DNA of 64,000 nucleotides from Microbacterium testaceum StLB037 (GCF_000202635.1 NC_015125.1:3720001-3784000); one strand, 5' to 3'; numbered from the stretch's first letter, positions 34,089-46,979 are shown. Program-made: numbers and translations. The notes: generated from the letters alone by a model not told the origin.

Positions 34089-36542
34089 TCAGCGAACCGA
34101 CGTGCCGATCGCGCCGATGACCGCGTCCAGCGGCTGCCCCGACGCGTCGCGCTTGGCGCCGCCCTCGGGGAGGGCCCGGACCGAGCCGTCCGTACCCACG
34201 GCGCGCGGATCGGTCCCGACCCACGCGAGCACGAGGGCGTCCTCGCCGCGGAGCAGACGCTGCGCGCGCACGCCCCCGGTCGCACGACCCTTCGCGGGGT
34301 ACTCGGTGAACGCCGAGACCTTGGCGCTGCCCGCGTCGGTTCCGGGGAGCGCGGCGGTCGAACCCGCAACCGTGACGACGACGGCGTCGAACGCCGATGC
34401 TCCGATGACCGCGAACGCGATCACGCGCGCGCCATCCGACAACCGGATGCCGGCCATACCGCTCGCGGAGCGCCCCTGAGGGCGCACCGATGAGGCGTCG
34501 AAGCGCAGGAGCTGCGCGTCGCTGGCGACGAAGACCAGTTCGGCATTGTCGCCGGCGGGAGCGGCCCCGACCACGCGGTCACCATCGCGGAGGGCGATGA
34601 TCTCGATCTCGGGCTTCGTGCCGAGCTCGCTCGCCGCGACGCGCTTCACCACCCCCTGCTCGGTGCCGAGAGCGATCGTCGGACCATCGCTCAGCGGGAC
34701 GAGCGCGACCACAGTCTCACCCTTGGCCAGGGCGAGATACTGCTCGACCTTCGTCCCCGCCGCGAGCTGAACCGAGTTGGCCGGGACGGAGGGGAGGTCG
34801 ACGGGGGAGAAGCGCACGAGACGGCCGGCCGAGGTGACGGCGCCGATCTCCCCGCGGGTGGTCGTGTCGACGGCGGAGCGGATCGCGTCGTGCTTCGATC
34901 GGCGCGTCGGCGGCACGACGCCCCCTGCGGGCGCGTCGGCGATGAGCTCGGCGCGGACCATACGGCCGGTGGCCGAGAGATACACGCGGCACGGCGCGTC
35001 CGCGATCTGCAGGTCGGCGGCGGCAGCGGCCTTCGCCGAGCGGGGCTGCACCGGACCGCCGTTGAGCAGCAGTGTCCGACGAGGAGTGCCGTAGGCCTCG
35101 GCAGCGGCGTCGAGTTCCTTCGCCACCTGCTGCCGCAGGAGCGTCTCACTACCGAGCAACTCCACGAGCTGAGCGATCTCGGCATTCAACTGGTCGCGCT
35201 CGGCCTCGAGCTCGATGCGGGAGAACTTCGTCAGACGACGCAGGCGCAGCTCGAGGATGTACTCGGCCTGCGGGTGCGAGAGGTCGAAGACCTCCTGCAG
35301 CTTCGTGCGGGCCTGCTCGCCGTCGTCGGACGAGCGGATGACCTGGATGACCTCGTCGATGTCGAGGATCGCGATGAGCAGGCCCTCGACGAGGTGAAGC
35401 CGCTCACGCTTGCGGGCCAGCCGATACTCGCTGCGACGGGTGACGACGCGAATGCGGTGGTCGATGTAGACGCGCAGCATGTCGCGCAGACCCAGCGTCT
35501 GGGGCTGCCCGTCGACCAGGGCGACGTTGTTGATGCCGAAGGAGTCCTCGAGCGGGGTGAGCCGGTAGAGCTGCTCCAGCACGGCCTTCGGATCGAACCC
35601 GGTCTTGATGCCGATGACCAGACGCAGCCCGTTGTTGCGGTCGGTGAGGTCGGTGACGTCGGCGATGCCGGTGAGCTTCTTCGCCTGGACGGCGTCCTTG
35701 ATCTTCTCGATCACCCGCTCGGGTCCCACAAGGTAAGGGAGCTCTGTGATGACGATGCCGGTGCGGCGCGGGCCGAGCGACTCGATCGACGACTTCGCCC
35801 GCGTACGGAAGGAACCACGGCCGTTCGTGTAGGCATCCTTGATGCCGTCGAGGCCGACGATGATGCCACCCGAGGGGAGGTCGGGGCCGGGAACGAACTC
35901 CATGAGCTCTTCGACCGTGGCATCCGGATTCTGCAGGAGATGCGTCGCTGCGCCCACGACCTCGATGAGGTTGTGCGGCGCCATGTTGGTCGCCATGCCG
36001 ACCGCGATGCCGGTCGCGCCGTTGACGAGGAGGTTTGGGAACGCCGCAGGGAGAACCTCGGGTTGCTGGAACTGACCGTCGTAGTTCGGGATGAAGTCGA
36101 CGACGTCCTCGTCGAGGTTCTCCGTGAGTGCCAGGGCGGCTGCCGCCAGACGGGCCTCGGTGTATCGAGGGGCGGCGGGACCGTCGTCGAGCGAGCCGAA
36201 GTTGCCGTGCCCGTCGACGAGCGGGACCCGCAGCGAGAAGGCCTGCGCGAGGCGCACGAGCGCGTCGTAGATGGGCGCGTCGCCGTGGGGATGCAGCTTT
36301 CCCATCACCTCGCCGACCACGCGGGCGCTCTTGACGTGGCCGCGGTCGGGACGCAGCCCCATCTCGGCCATCTGATACAGGATGCGCCTCTGCACGGGCT
36401 TCAACCCGTCGCGGGCGTCGGGCAGAGCGCGCGAGTAGATGACCGAGTAGGCGTACTCGAGGAACGACCCCTGCATCTCGGTGGAGACATCGACATCTTC
36501 GATGCGCTCGGACACGGGGGAGGAGGAACGGGAATCGGGCAT
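34089..36542 (-). CDS. parC: Type II topoisomerase subunit A (ParC-like)
   Basis: An 817-residue DNA-cleaving subunit. The winged-helix region contains [17 protein letters not shown] and the active-site tyrosine Y127 in [10 protein letters not shown]. The tower and coiled-coil region follows ([20 protein letters not shown]), then a beta-pinwheel C-terminal domain with weak GyrA-box-like repeats, which favours ParC over GyrA. ATG 36542 was chosen; GTG 36572 is in frame but has no better ribosome site. At the position equivalent to E. coli GyrA Ser83 it has alanine (HPHGDA). It forms the heterotetramer with the convergent parE product. Confidence 0.92.
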   Translation of the reverse strand: MPDSRSSSPVSERIEDVDVSTEMQGSFLEYAYSVIYSRALPDARDGLKPVQRRILYQMAEMGLRPDRGHVKSARVVGEVMGKLHPHGDAPIYDALVRLAQAFSLRVPLVDGHGNFGSLDDGPAAPRYTEARLAAAALALTENLDEDVVDFIPNYDGQFQQPEVLPAAFPNLLVNGATGIAVGMATNMAPHNLIEVVGAATHLLQNPDATVEELMEFVPGPDLPSGGIIVGLDGIKDAYTNGRGSFRTRAKSSIESLGPRRTGIVITELPYLVGPERVIEKIKDAVQAKKLTGIADVTDLTDRNNGLRLVIGIKTGFDPKAVLEQLYRLTPLEDSFGINNVALVDGQPQTLGLRDMLRVYIDHRIRVVTRRSEYRLARKRERLHLVEGLLIAILDIDEVIQVIRSSDDGEQARTKLQEVFDLSHPQAEYILELRLRRLTKFSRIELEAERDQLNAEIAQLVELLGSETLLRQQVAKELDAAAEAYGTPRRTLLLNGGPVQPRSAKAAAAADLQIADAPCRVYLSATGRMVRAELIADAPAGGVVPPTRRSKHDAIRSAVDTTTRGEIGAVTSAGRLVRFSPVDLPSVPANSVQLAAGTKVEQYLALAKGETVVALVPLSDGPTIALGTEQGVVKRVAASELGTKPEIEIIALRDGDRVVGAAPAGDNAELVFVASDAQLLRFDASSVRPQGRSASGMAGIRLSDGARVIAFAVIGASAFDAVVVTVAGSTAALPGTDAGSAKVSAFTEYPAKGRATGGVRAQRLLRGEDALVLAWVGTDPRAVGTDGSVRALPEGGAKRDASGQPLDAVIGAIGTSVR

Positions 36543-36613
36543 GGATGCGGCCTCGGGTCGGGCGGGCGTCACGTCAGGACGGGGATCGGGAGCCGTGTGG
36601 AAGACTTGCTCCG

Positions 36614-37741
36614 ATGTCTCTCAGCCTACCGGCGGACCCGCCGCGTTCCCGGAGCCTCACCGGTGTGGTGGAGCAGTCGATCGCCGCACTGGAGGGCCGC
36701 TCCGACTGGTTCGCTCCCGCGCGCAGCGCGATCGTGTTCGTGGTCGACGGCCTCGGGGCCCACAACCTCGCCGCCCGTCGCGGACACGCGCGCTTCCTCG
36801 GCTCGGTGGGGGGCCGCCGGGATGTCGCGCGGACGGTCTTCCCCTCCACCACCGCCGCAGCTCTGACGAGCCTGTTGACCGGCACCGAGCCCGGAAGCCA
36901 CGGCATCGTCGGCTACCGCGCCCGCATCCCGGGGACGAACGTCGCACCGAATCAGTTGCACGGGTGGGAGACCGACGGCCTCGACCCGAGAACCTGGCAG
37001 CGCAGCACACCGCTGATCGAGCGCGAGGTCGACGGCGGCCGGCCCTGTTTCGTCGTCTCACGGCCCGAGTACACGCGGACCGGCTTCACCGAAGCGACCC
37101 TGCGCGGCGCCCGTTTCGTGCCCTCGAACGACCTCGCCGAACGCGCGGCCACGGCCGCTGCCCTCGCGACGGAGCACGCGGGCGCGCTGATCTATCTGTA
37201 CGCCCCCGAGCTCGACACGGCGGGCCATCGCGACGGGACGGAGTCCGACCGCTGGATCACCGCCCTCGAGCGTGTCGACGCCGCGGCACAGACCCTCGCC
37301 GCCGAGGCCGGCCCGACAACCGGCATCCTGGTCACCGCCGACCACGGGATGGTCGACGTCCCGGCCCACCGACATGTGCTCGTGGGCGACGGCGATCCGC
37401 TCGTCGACGGCGTCTCGCTCATCGGCGGCGAGCCGCGCATGCTGCACCTCTACACGGAGCCCGGACGAACGGATGCCGTGGCCGCGACGTGGCGAGACCG
37501 CGAGCACGCGCGGGCCTGGGTGATGACGCGCGACGAAGCCGTCGATGCGGGTCTGTTCGGCCGCGTCGCGGATGAGGTGCGGGAACGCATCGGAGACGTC
37601 ATCGTCGCGGCCCGCGGTCGTTACGCCTACTACGACGATCGCGAGGCCGACAAGCGCCCGCAGAGCATGGTCGGCCAGCACGGTTCGCTCACCGACGAGG
37701 AGCGGACGGTGCCGCTCCTGAGGCTCGGCGCCTTCAGCTGA
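36614..37741 (+). CDS. Type I phosphodiesterase / nucleotide pyrophosphatase (alkaline phosphatase superfamily)
   Basis: A 375-residue hydrolase of the alkaline phosphatase superfamily. Visible are the first metal motif [18 protein letters not shown], the nucleophile threonine in [17 protein letters not shown], then [16 protein letters not shown], the metal-binding [13 protein letters not shown] and [12 protein letters not shown]. It has no signal peptide, so it is probably cytoplasmic or membrane-associated. Substrates of the family are phosphodiester or pyrophosphate compounds; this one is not identified. AAGACT ends seven bases before ATG 36614, a weak leaderless-type -10. It is divergent from parC and convergent with sepH. 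Confidence 0.88.
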   Translation: MSLSLPADPPRSRSLTGVVEQSIAALEGRSDWFAPARSAIVFVVDGLGAHNLAARRGHARFLGSVGGRRDVARTVFPSTTAAALTSLLTGTEPGSHGIVGYRARIPGTNVAPNQLHGWETDGLDPRTWQRSTPLIEREVDGGRPCFVVSRPEYTRTGFTEATLRGARFVPSNDLAERAATAAALATEHAGALIYLYAPELDTAGHRDGTESDRWITALERVDAAAQTLAAEAGPTTGILVTADHGMVDVPAHRHVLVGDGDPLVDGVSLIGGEPRMLHLYTEPGRTDAVAATWRDREHARAWVMTRDEAVDAGLFGRVADEVRERIGDVIVAARGRYAYYDDREADKRPQSMVGQHGSLTDEERTVPLLRLGAFS

Positions 37742-37747
37742 GGCCGC

Positions 37748-38800
37748 TCAGCTCTCGTCGGAGCGCGCGCCGAACACGATCTCGTCCCACGACGGCATCG
37801 AGGGGCGGCCCTTCGTACGACGGCCACCGTCACCCGCGGACGACGAGCTCGGGGACGGCGTGGTCTCCGCTTCCGGGGACGACTCGGCCGCCGGATCCGT
37901 GTAACCGGGCTCGAGAGCGTCGAACAGCGCGACCGGGGCACCCACGGGTCGCGTCGACGTGGGCTCCGGCGCCGCCGTGCCGGGCAGGGGCTCGCGCTGT
38001 CCTCGACGGCGGCGCAGCGCCTCGAGGAGATCGGCGGTCTCGGACGACGTCACGGGCACGTCGGGGGCGCGCTTGATCGCCGCGGCCTGCACCGCTGCGG
38101 CGACGGGACCCGTGGCCTCCACGCCCGGTTCGTCCTCGATGTCGATCTTGCGCGGGCCGAACGAACCGCTGTCGAAACGTGACTCGTCTTTGGGGAGCGG
38201 GCTGTCCAGGGCGCGCAGTCGCGGAATGAGGCCTTCGGGGAGCGAGCCCTGGCGCGACAGCTGGATCGCGTCGGAGTTCTGCGGCGACAGAGTGCTGCGG
38301 CGGGGGTCGAAGCTCCAGCGCGCGTCATGGTCGATCCCGTTCGCAGTGAACTCCAGCTTGACCATCCAGCCGGAGGATTCCTTCCAGCTGGTCCAGCGCT
38401 CCGCGGATGCGCCGGCCTCGGCGAGCTTCGCGCGGACCGCGGTGCCGAAGGTGATGGGGGAGTCGTGCTCGAGCGCGCCCCCGAGGAGCACGGGCACGGC
38501 CAGAGCCTGGGCGACGACGTGCTCGCGCTCGGCGAGCACGGGGCCTTCGAACCGCTCGATGTCCTCGATGCGCGCGTTCAGCAGCGTGGCGACTTCGCGG
38601 GCCGTGAGACCGGAGCGGATGTGCGCCTGGATCTCGCGAGGGCTGGGACGGGGTCCACGATCATCCTCGTCGCGGTCCCGACGCGCCCGGCGCGCTTGCA
38701 CGCGCATGACCTCGTCGAGAGCGAGGGCGAAGCGTTCACCTGATTCGGTCGCGACGACGAGGACGTCATCTTCGGTTCCGATGACTTTGAGCTGCTCCAT
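37748..38800 (-). CDS. sepH: Septation protein SepH
   Basis: A 350-residue actinobacterial cell-division protein. The conserved N-terminal DUF3071 domain begins MEQLKVIGTEDDVLVVATES and includes SPREIQAHIRSGLTAREVAT, a helix-turn-helix-like motif that in characterised SepH contacts FtsZ and promotes filament assembly. The C-terminal half is disordered, rich in Pro/Glu/Ser, as usual for the family, ending GRPSMPSWDEIVFGARSDES, a short conserved tail. GGAGGGG lies nine bases upstream of ATG 38800. It is convergent with the phosphodiesterase gene, six bases apart. Confidence 0.93.
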   Translation of the reverse strand: MEQLKVIGTEDDVLVVATESGERFALALDEVMRVQARRARRDRDEDDRGPRPSPREIQAHIRSGLTAREVATLLNARIEDIERFEGPVLAEREHVVAQALAVPVLLGGALEHDSPITFGTAVRAKLAEAGASAERWTSWKESSGWMVKLEFTANGIDHDARWSFDPRRSTLSPQNSDAIQLSRQGSLPEGLIPRLRALDSPLPKDESRFDSGSFGPRKIDIEDEPGVEATGPVAAAVQAAAIKRAPDVPVTSSETADLLEALRRRRGQREPLPGTAAPEPTSTRPVGAPVALFDALEPGYTDPAAESSPEAETTPSPSSSSAGDGGRRTKGRPSMPSWDEIVFGARSDES

Positions 38801-39021
38801 GCGAAACACCCCTCCGATCTGCGGTCGACGCCCATGCTGACACGGCGCTCTCCCGGTTCCGGGAATATCGCGGGCGCGCCGCGAGTTTCAGGCCTCGCCC
38901 GAAACGCAACCCGTCTCGAGAGCATTTGCTTATCGAGGTCGGGTCATGCAAACTATGGCCGCCCGATCGGGTACCCGACGGCGCACAGCACCACAATCAC
39001 CGGAAGTAGAGACCAGCACGC

Positions 39022-39315
39022 ATGGCGACCGATTACGACGCACCGCGCAAGACCGAGGACGACAGCGAGTCGATCGAGGCCCTCAAGGAGCGCGTGCCCG
39101 ACAAGACGTCGGGATCGATCGACAACGAGGATGCCGACAACCCTTCGGGCTTCGAACTGCCCGGGGCCGACCTGTCCGACATCGAACTCGACGTCGTCGT
39201 CCTCCCGCCGCAGGAAGATGAGTTCACCTGCATGAACTGCTTCCTCGTCAAGCACCGCTCACAGATCGATCATGAGAGCGGCAACGGCTTCATCTGCGCG
39301 GAGTGCGCAGCCTGA
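39022..39315 (+). CDS. DUF4193 family protein
   Basis: A 97-residue acidic protein with the DUF4193 layout: [21 protein letters not shown], an acidic middle ([20 protein letters not shown]) and a C-terminal zinc-binding part with [12 protein letters not shown] and GFICAECAA (two C-x2-C pairs). It resembles a small zinc-finger regulator with an acidic arm, and the family is nearly universal in Actinobacteria; its role is not established. Its 3' end overlaps the convergent DUF3093 gene by 26 bases. The 220-base upstream gap contains AT-rich CAAACTATGG (about 38949-38958), a plausible promoter region. Confidence 0.92.
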   Translation: MATDYDAPRKTEDDSESIEALKERVPDKTSGSIDNEDADNPSGFELPGADLSDIELDVVVLPPQEDEFTCMNCFLVKHRSQIDHESGNGFICAECAA

Positions 39316-39781
39316 GCTGAGCACGTTGGATCGCCGCCACCAGGCGATCCGGCGTCCGGGTGGATACCACCCACGAAGGAGTCGGATCCTCGGGGTCGGT
39401 CACGGGAACCGTGACGACCCCGTCGATACCGCCCCGGATCACATGCCACGCCCGGTGGTCGAGACCACTCCCACGGGCCGTGCGCGCCGCATCGCCCTCC
39501 ACGCCGAACGGTTCCCCGAGCACGTCGACCGGGATGTGCGCTCGACCGGCTCGCAGCTCGCCGTCGCGGATCTCGACGATCGGCGACAGCAGGACGAGTG
39601 CGGCCACGATCCCCACCGCGACGACCAGCCCGACGACGAGGGCGAAGGTCGTGTTGACGGGGGAGAACACCAGCGCAGCCATGGGCCCGCAGACAGCGGC
39701 GGCGACCAGCGCCCACAGGGACGGGCTGAGGCGCTCGCGATACTCGACTCCGGTGCGGATACCGCACCCCCTCTTCTGCAT
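39290..39781 (-). CDS. DUF3093 membrane protein
   Basis: A 163-residue protein with two membrane segments ([20 protein letters not shown] and [20 protein letters not shown]) near the N-terminus, followed by a cytoplasmic domain ([21 protein letters not shown] and a basic C-terminus) as in DUF3093. [16 protein letters not shown] is the typical family opening. ATG 39781 is the only reasonable start and sits 12 bases from the divergent dut GTG, so the dut -10 lies inside this gene's immediate upstream sequence. The gene pair DUF3093/dut is conserved in Actinobacteria. Confidence 0.9.
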   Translation of the reverse strand: MQKRGCGIRTGVEYRERLSPSLWALVAAAVCGPMAALVFSPVNTTFALVVGLVVAVGIVAALVLLSPIVEIRDGELRAGRAHIPVDVLGEPFGVEGDAARTARGSGLDHRAWHVIRGGIDGVVTVPVTDPEDPTPSWVVSTRTPDRLVAAIQRAQLRLRTPRR

Positions 39782-39787
39782 TACCCT
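39782..39787 (+). promoter_or_regulatory. Leaderless -10 element for dut
   Basis: TACCCT ends six bases before GTG 39794 and begins one base after the divergent DUF3093 start codon. Confidence 0.55.
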
Positions 39788-39793
39788 CGTGGG

Positions 39794-40249
39794 GTGACCG
39801 AAACGGTGGACGTCCCAATTGTCGCATCCGAGCCCCCGGTCTTCGCTCACCCGGGCGACGCCGGAGCCGACCTGACCTCCGCGGAGGCCGTGCGTCTCGA
39901 GCCCGGTCGTCGCGCGCTCGTGTCCACGGGGGTGCGCATCGCCCTCCCCGAGGGATTCGCCGCCTTCGTCGTCCCCCGTAGCGGCCTCGCCGCCAAGCAC
40001 GGCATCACGATCGTGAACTCCCCGGGCACGATCGACGCCGGGTACCGCGGCGAGATCAAGGTGGCGCTGCTCAACACCGACCTCGACGAGGCCTACGACA
40101 TCGCCGTAGGCGATCGCATCGCCCAGCTCATCGTGATGCCCGTCCCACCCGTGCGCTTCGTCCCCGTCGACGACCTTCCCGACAGCGTGCGCGGCGAGGG
40201 CGGCTTCGGATCGAGTGGATACCAGAACCTGCAAGGGAGCACCCGATGA
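39794..40249 (+). CDS. dut: dUTP diphosphatase
   Basis: A 151-residue homotrimeric dUTPase that hydrolyses dUTP to dUMP and pyrophosphate, limiting uracil in DNA. All five family motifs are visible: [44 protein letters not shown] with the catalytic Asp, [12 protein letters not shown], and the C-terminal [11 protein letters not shown] arm that closes the active site. The GTG start is leaderless. The stop overlaps the DUF3710 ATG (ATGA), making it the first gene of a three-gene operon. Confidence 0.96.
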   Translation: MTETVDVPIVASEPPVFAHPGDAGADLTSAEAVRLEPGRRALVSTGVRIALPEGFAAFVVPRSGLAAKHGITIVNSPGTIDAGYRGEIKVALLNTDLDEAYDIAVGDRIAQLIVMPVPPVRFVPVDDLPDSVRGEGGFGSSGYQNLQGSTR

Positions 40250-40875
40250 CCGACGACGCCCAGCCCACCATCGAGCCGGAAGATGCCGGCCTCGAGCTGG
40301 CCCTCACGGCCAAGAGCGCCCCGATCGACCGCGACAGCGCCGGCCCGTTCGACGAGGCCGAGGCGAACCCCGTCCGGCCCTACATCGACCTCGGCGGCAT
40401 CAAGATCCTCCCGCGCGAGGGTCTGAACCTGCGCCTCGAGGTCGAGGAGCAGACCAAGCGCATCGTGGCCGTGGGCCTCGATTACGCCGACTCGACGCTC
40501 CAGGTGCAGCCGTTCGCCGCTCCGCGCACGAGCGGCCTGTGGGGCGAGACGCGCGAGCAGATCCGCCAGCAGGTGAAGCAGCAGGGCGGTCGCGTCGAGG
40601 AGCGTGAGGGACCCCTCGGCCCCGAGCTCCTCGCCGAGGTCCCCGTCATGGGCACCCCGGACGGCGCGGGCAAGCGCCTCGCGCGCTTCGTCGGCGTCGA
40701 CGGCCCGCGCTGGTTCCTCCGCGGCGTGATCGGCGGAGCGGCCACCACCGACGTCGAGGCGGCCGCCGCGATCGAAGACCTCTATCGGTCGATCGTGGTC
40801 GTGCGGGGCGGCTCGCCGATGCCCCCGCGCGATCTCATCCCGCTCCGGATGCCGGCCACCCCCGGCACGACATGA
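40246..40875 (+). CDS. DUF3710 family protein
   Basis: A 209-residue soluble protein of the actinobacterial DUF3710 family, recognised from [77 protein letters not shown] and the ending [19 protein letters not shown]. It has no membrane segment. It is coupled by four-base ATGA overlaps to both dut and the DUF3159 gene. This dut-DUF3710-DUF3159 order is conserved in Actinobacteria. The molecular function is unknown. Confidence 0.93.
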   Translation: MTDDAQPTIEPEDAGLELALTAKSAPIDRDSAGPFDEAEANPVRPYIDLGGIKILPREGLNLRLEVEEQTKRIVAVGLDYADSTLQVQPFAAPRTSGLWGETREQIRQQVKQQGGRVEEREGPLGPELLAEVPVMGTPDGAGKRLARFVGVDGPRWFLRGVIGGAATTDVEAAAAIEDLYRSIVVVRGGSPMPPRDLIPLRMPATPGTT

Positions 40876-41639
40876 GCGACGACGCGGCACGGCCGGCCCG
40901 CGACGGCGAGAGCGTCCCGCTCGAACCGCCCGCCGCGGCGGACACGCTCGGCGCCGCACTCGGCAACGCCGCGCGACGCGCGGGACTCGACCCGGCCGCC
41001 CATGCCTCGACCGGCTCCGCCGTCTGGTCGGCGATGGGCGGGTGGCGCGGCATCCTGGAATCCGTCCTGCCGTCGTTGGCGTTCGTGATCCTCTTCACCG
41101 TCACGATCGACCCCGAGACGCGCCAGGGCAACCTGTGGCTCAGTCTCGGCGTCTCGGTCGGCCTCGCGGTGGTGTTCACGGTCGCGCGTCTGATCGCCAA
41201 GTCCCCGCCGAGCGCCGCGATCGGAGGACTCCTCGCGACGGTGGCCGCCGCGGTGCTCGCGCTGGTGACCGGTCGCGGGCAGGACAACTTCGTCTTCGGG
41301 TTCTTCACGAACGGGGCGTACGGTACGGCTTTCCTCGTGTCGGCCCTGGTGGGCTGGCCCCTGATCGGGCTCGCGGCGGGGTATCTGACGGGCGAGGGGA
41401 CGCGGTGGAGGGCCGATCGGCGCAAGCGCCGCGCCTACATGTGGCTGTCGATCGCGTGGGCGGCCCTGTTCGCCGCGCGGCTCATCGTCCAGCTGCCGTT
41501 GTACTTCGCCGGCGACGTCGTCGCCCTCGGAACGCTGAAGATCGTCATGGGCCTTCCGCTGTTCGCCCCGATGCTCGCGGTGACCTGGTTGACGGTCCGC
41601 GCCCTGGGCCCGGCTCGCTCCGTTGCGAGCGAAGACTGA
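40872..41639 (+). CDS. DUF3159 membrane protein
   Basis: A 255-residue integral membrane protein with about six hydrophobic segments, including LESVLPSLAFVILFTVTI, LWLSLGVSVGLAVVFTVARL, GGLLATVAAAVLALVTG, FLVSALVGWPLIGLAAGYL and GLPLFAPMLAVTWLTV. DNFVFGFFTNGAYG and the basic RRKRRAYMW loop are typical of DUF3159. The function is unknown. It is third in the dut operon, overlapping DUF3710 by four bases, and ends four bases before the palindrome that precedes acnA. Confidence 0.92.
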   Translation: MSDDAARPARDGESVPLEPPAAADTLGAALGNAARRAGLDPAAHASTGSAVWSAMGGWRGILESVLPSLAFVILFTVTIDPETRQGNLWLSLGVSVGLAVVFTVARLIAKSPPSAAIGGLLATVAAAVLALVTGRGQDNFVFGFFTNGAYGTAFLVSALVGWPLIGLAAGYLTGEGTRWRADRRKRRAYMWLSIAWAALFAARLIVQLPLYFAGDVVALGTLKIVMGLPLFAPMLAVTWLTVRALGPARSVASED

Positions 41640-41642
41640 TAC

Positions 41643-41666
41643 ATTTATCTTGATATCAAGATAAAT
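41643..41666. promoter_or_regulatory. 24-base perfect palindrome upstream of acnA
   Basis: ATTTATCTTGAT followed by its exact reverse complement, with no spacer. AT-rich and isolated in GC-rich DNA, 110 bases before the acnA start codon. It is most likely the operator of a dimeric regulator of acnA; I cannot name the regulator. Confidence 0.7.
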
Positions 41667-41775
41667 ACCCGTCTTCCGAGCGGTTAGGTCGGCCTTCCTG
41701 GCAGGGACCGAGCAGCGCGGGGAAGATGGGATTGGCGGGCTGACGCCTGCGCATTCGCCGACGAAGGAGACGATC

Positions 41776-44616
<2,841 letters not shown>

Positions 44617-44629
44617 TCGCCGCATCGTC

Positions 44630-44665
44630 CGAGCGCCCGTCCCGATCCGTCGGGGCGGGCGCTCG
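44630..44665 (+). terminator. Terminator after acnA
   Basis: CGAGCGCCCG and CGGGCGCTCG form the outer stem with an inner CCC/GGG pair, 13 bases after the stop. There is no long U-tract. Confidence 0.7.
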
Positions 44666-44810
44666 TCGCTTGCGACCGTCCCTCCGTGCACGGACGAACG
44701 CTCTCCGAGCGCACTTCTTCGCGCAGCGAGCATCCATCGCGAGGAGCGGGCGAGACCACTGATCGCGCCGTCCCGCAAGCCGTTGCCGGGCCCGGACGAG
44801 CCCCGAAGAC

Positions 44811-44816
44811 TAGAAT
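44811..44816 (+). promoter_or_regulatory. Candidate -10 for dxs
   Basis: TAGAAT, 45 bases before the dxs ATG, which has GAGAGGAG as ribosome site; this implies a short 5' leader. No clear -35 at 16-18 bases. Confidence 0.45.
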
Positions 44817-44861
44817 CGACAAGTACGCACGTTCCCGCGCGCACAGCACGAGAGGAGTCTT

Positions 44862-46808
44862 ATGGCTCTCCTACCCGGCATTCACGGCCCCCGTGACCTC
44901 GACGACCTGAACCCCGATCAACTGCGCCAGCTGGCCGCGGAGGTCCGCGCGTTCCTCGTCGAGAACGTCTCCCGCACCGGCGGGCACCTCGGCCCGAACC
45001 TCGGCGTCGTCGAATTGACGATCGCCCTGCACAAGGTCTTCGATTCCCCGGCCGACCCGATCATCTTCGACACGGGCCACCAGTCCTACGTGCACAAGAT
45101 GCTGACCGGCCGTCAGGACTTCGTGAACCTCCGCTCGCGCGGGGGCCTCGCGGGTTACCCGCAGCGCTCGGAGAGCGAACACGACATCGTCGAGTCCTCG
45201 CACGCGTCGAGCTCGCTCAGCTGGGCCGACGGGGTCTCGCGCGCGTTCAGCCGTACGGGACGACGGGACCGACACGTCGTCGCCGTCGTGGGCGACGGCG
45301 CGCTCACCGGCGGCATGACGTGGGAGGCGCTGAACAACATCAGCGACGACAACGACCGCAACCTCGTGATCGTCGTCAACGACAACGGCCGTTCCTACGC
45401 GCCGACGATCGGCGGCATGGCGCGGTACCTCAACCGGGTCCGCACGAACGACGCGTACCGCACGCTGCACCGCAACTCGGACACGCTCTTCCGTCGCCTC
45501 GGTCCGGCCGCCCGCGCCGTCTACCGTGGTGTCCGCGGCGGCACGCACGGCTTCCTTTCGCGCTTCACGAACAACGAGGCGCTCTACAGCAACCTCGACA
45601 TCAAGTACCTCGGCCCGATCGACGGGCACGACTTCGAGTCGCTTATCGAGACGCTCGAGCTCGCCAAGTCGTACGGTGCTCCCGTCATCGTCCACGCGAT
45701 CACCGACAAGGGCAGCGGCTACGCCCCGGCGATGAGCGACGAGGCGGACCAGTTCCACGCCGTGGGCAAGATCGATCCGATCACGGGCGAAGCGCTCGGT
45801 GCAGGCGGTGGCCCGCAGTGGACCGACGTCTTCGCCGAGGAGCTCACCGCCGTCGGCGCCGAACGAGACGACGTGATCGCGATGACGGCCGCGATGCTGC
45901 GACCGACGGGCCTCCAGCAGTTCGCGGAGCGCTTCCCCGAGCGTGTCTACGACGTGGGTATCGCCGAGCAGCACGCGGTCGCGTCCGCCGCTGGCCTCGC
46001 CTTCGGTGGGCTTCACCCCGTCGTCGCGATCTACGCCACGTTCATGAACCGCGCGTTCGACCAGGTCATGATGGACGTCGCCCTCCACAAGGCGGGCGTC
46101 ACCTTCGTCCTCGACCGTGCCGGCGTGACCGGCCCCGACGGTCCGAGCCACCACGGCATCTGGGATCTGGCGATGCTGCAGCTGGTCCCCGGCATCCGCA
46201 TCGCCGCTCCGCGCGACGCCGCGCGCCTGCGCGAGGAGTTCCGCGAGTCCACCGCGATCGAAGACGCACCGACCGTCGTGCGCTACCCGAAGGGCAAGGT
46301 CCCCGCGGATCTCGAGGCCGTCGAACGCCTCGCCGACGGCGTCGACGTGCTCGCCCGCGGCTCGAGCGAGGACGTGCTGCTCGTCGGCATCGGCCCGATG
46401 GTCCACCTCGCGATGGAGGTCGCCGAGCGGCTCCGCGCCCAGGGCATCGGCGCCACGGTCATCGATCCTCGCTGGGCCATTCCCGTGCAGCCCTCGGTCA
46501 TCGAGCTCGCGCGCGAGCACCGCCTCGTCATCACGATCGAAGACGGCATCCGTGTCGGTGGCGTCGGCACGCGCGTTCGTCAGGTGCTCCGCGAAGCCGG
46601 CGTCGACACGGCCGTCGACGAGCTCGGCATCCCGGACGAGTTCATCGACCACGCCACACGCGAGCAGATTCTGGAGGATGCCGGGCTCACGGCATCCAAG
46701 ATCGCCCATGACGTGGTCGCTCAGGTCCTCGGTACTCGCATCCCGGTCGCCCGTCAGACGCCGACGGGCTCGATCCCGACGATCGAGTGGGAGAAGTCGC
46801 GCCCGTAG
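44862..46808 (+). CDS. dxs: 1-deoxy-D-xylulose-5-phosphate synthase
   Basis: A 648-residue thiamine diphosphate enzyme that condenses pyruvate and glyceraldehyde-3-phosphate, the first step of the MEP isoprenoid pathway. Visible are SRTGGHLGPNLGVVELTIALH, FDTGHQSYVHKMLTGR, the ThDP motif VVGDGALTGGMTWEALNN (GDG...NN), YGAPVIVHAITDKGSGY, VGIAEQHAVASAAGLAFGG with catalytic Glu, and DRAGVTGPDGPSHHG. ATG 44862 is preceded by GAGAGGAG. It is a single-gene unit, with a hairpin terminator 17 bases after the stop. Confidence 0.97.
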   Translation: MALLPGIHGPRDLDDLNPDQLRQLAAEVRAFLVENVSRTGGHLGPNLGVVELTIALHKVFDSPADPIIFDTGHQSYVHKMLTGRQDFVNLRSRGGLAGYPQRSESEHDIVESSHASSSLSWADGVSRAFSRTGRRDRHVVAVVGDGALTGGMTWEALNNISDDNDRNLVIVVNDNGRSYAPTIGGMARYLNRVRTNDAYRTLHRNSDTLFRRLGPAARAVYRGVRGGTHGFLSRFTNNEALYSNLDIKYLGPIDGHDFESLIETLELAKSYGAPVIVHAITDKGSGYAPAMSDEADQFHAVGKIDPITGEALGAGGGPQWTDVFAEELTAVGAERDDVIAMTAAMLRPTGLQQFAERFPERVYDVGIAEQHAVASAAGLAFGGLHPVVAIYATFMNRAFDQVMMDVALHKAGVTFVLDRAGVTGPDGPSHHGIWDLAMLQLVPGIRIAAPRDAARLREEFRESTAIEDAPTVVRYPKGKVPADLEAVERLADGVDVLARGSSEDVLLVGIGPMVHLAMEVAERLRAQGIGATVIDPRWAIPVQPSVIELAREHRLVITIEDGIRVGGVGTRVRQVLREAGVDTAVDELGIPDEFIDHATREQILEDAGLTASKIAHDVVAQVLGTRIPVARQTPTGSIPTIEWEKSRP

Positions 46809-46824
46809 GCGCTCGATCGACCAC

Positions 46825-46858
46825 GAACAGGCCGGGATGCCGATATCCCGGCCTGTTC
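46825..46858 (+). terminator. Terminator after dxs
   Basis: GAACAGGCCGGGAT pairs with ATCCCGGCCTGTTC, a long near-perfect hairpin 17 bases after the dxs stop. Confidence 0.8.
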
Positions 46859-46863
46859 CGCGT

Positions 46864-46974
46864 GTGCGGGCGCATCCCCACCGTCACGAGAACAGGGCAA
46901 TGCACCGAGAACAGGCCAGTACGCCCATACGCGGCCTGTTCTCGTCGCTTCGCCTGTCCTCGTGACCGCCGCAC
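46864..46974. repeat. Compound inverted repeat of 111 bases
   Basis: Three nested pairs of arms: GTGCGG (46864) with CCGCAC (ends 46974), GTCACGAG-AACAGG (46883-46896) with CCTGT-C-CTCGTGAC (46953-46966), and CGAGAACAGGCC (46906-46917) with GGCCTGTTCTCG (46933-46944), closing on a 15-base loop. The GAACAGGCC word also occurs in the adjacent dxs terminator. It lies between the dxs and fadB hairpins with no gene inside. Confidence 0.7.
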
Positions 46975-46979
46975 GAACG

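Noticed and set aside
46864-46974. The long hairpin as a MITE.
   Set aside because: I see no target-site duplication at its ends and no second full copy in the window, so mobility is not supported.
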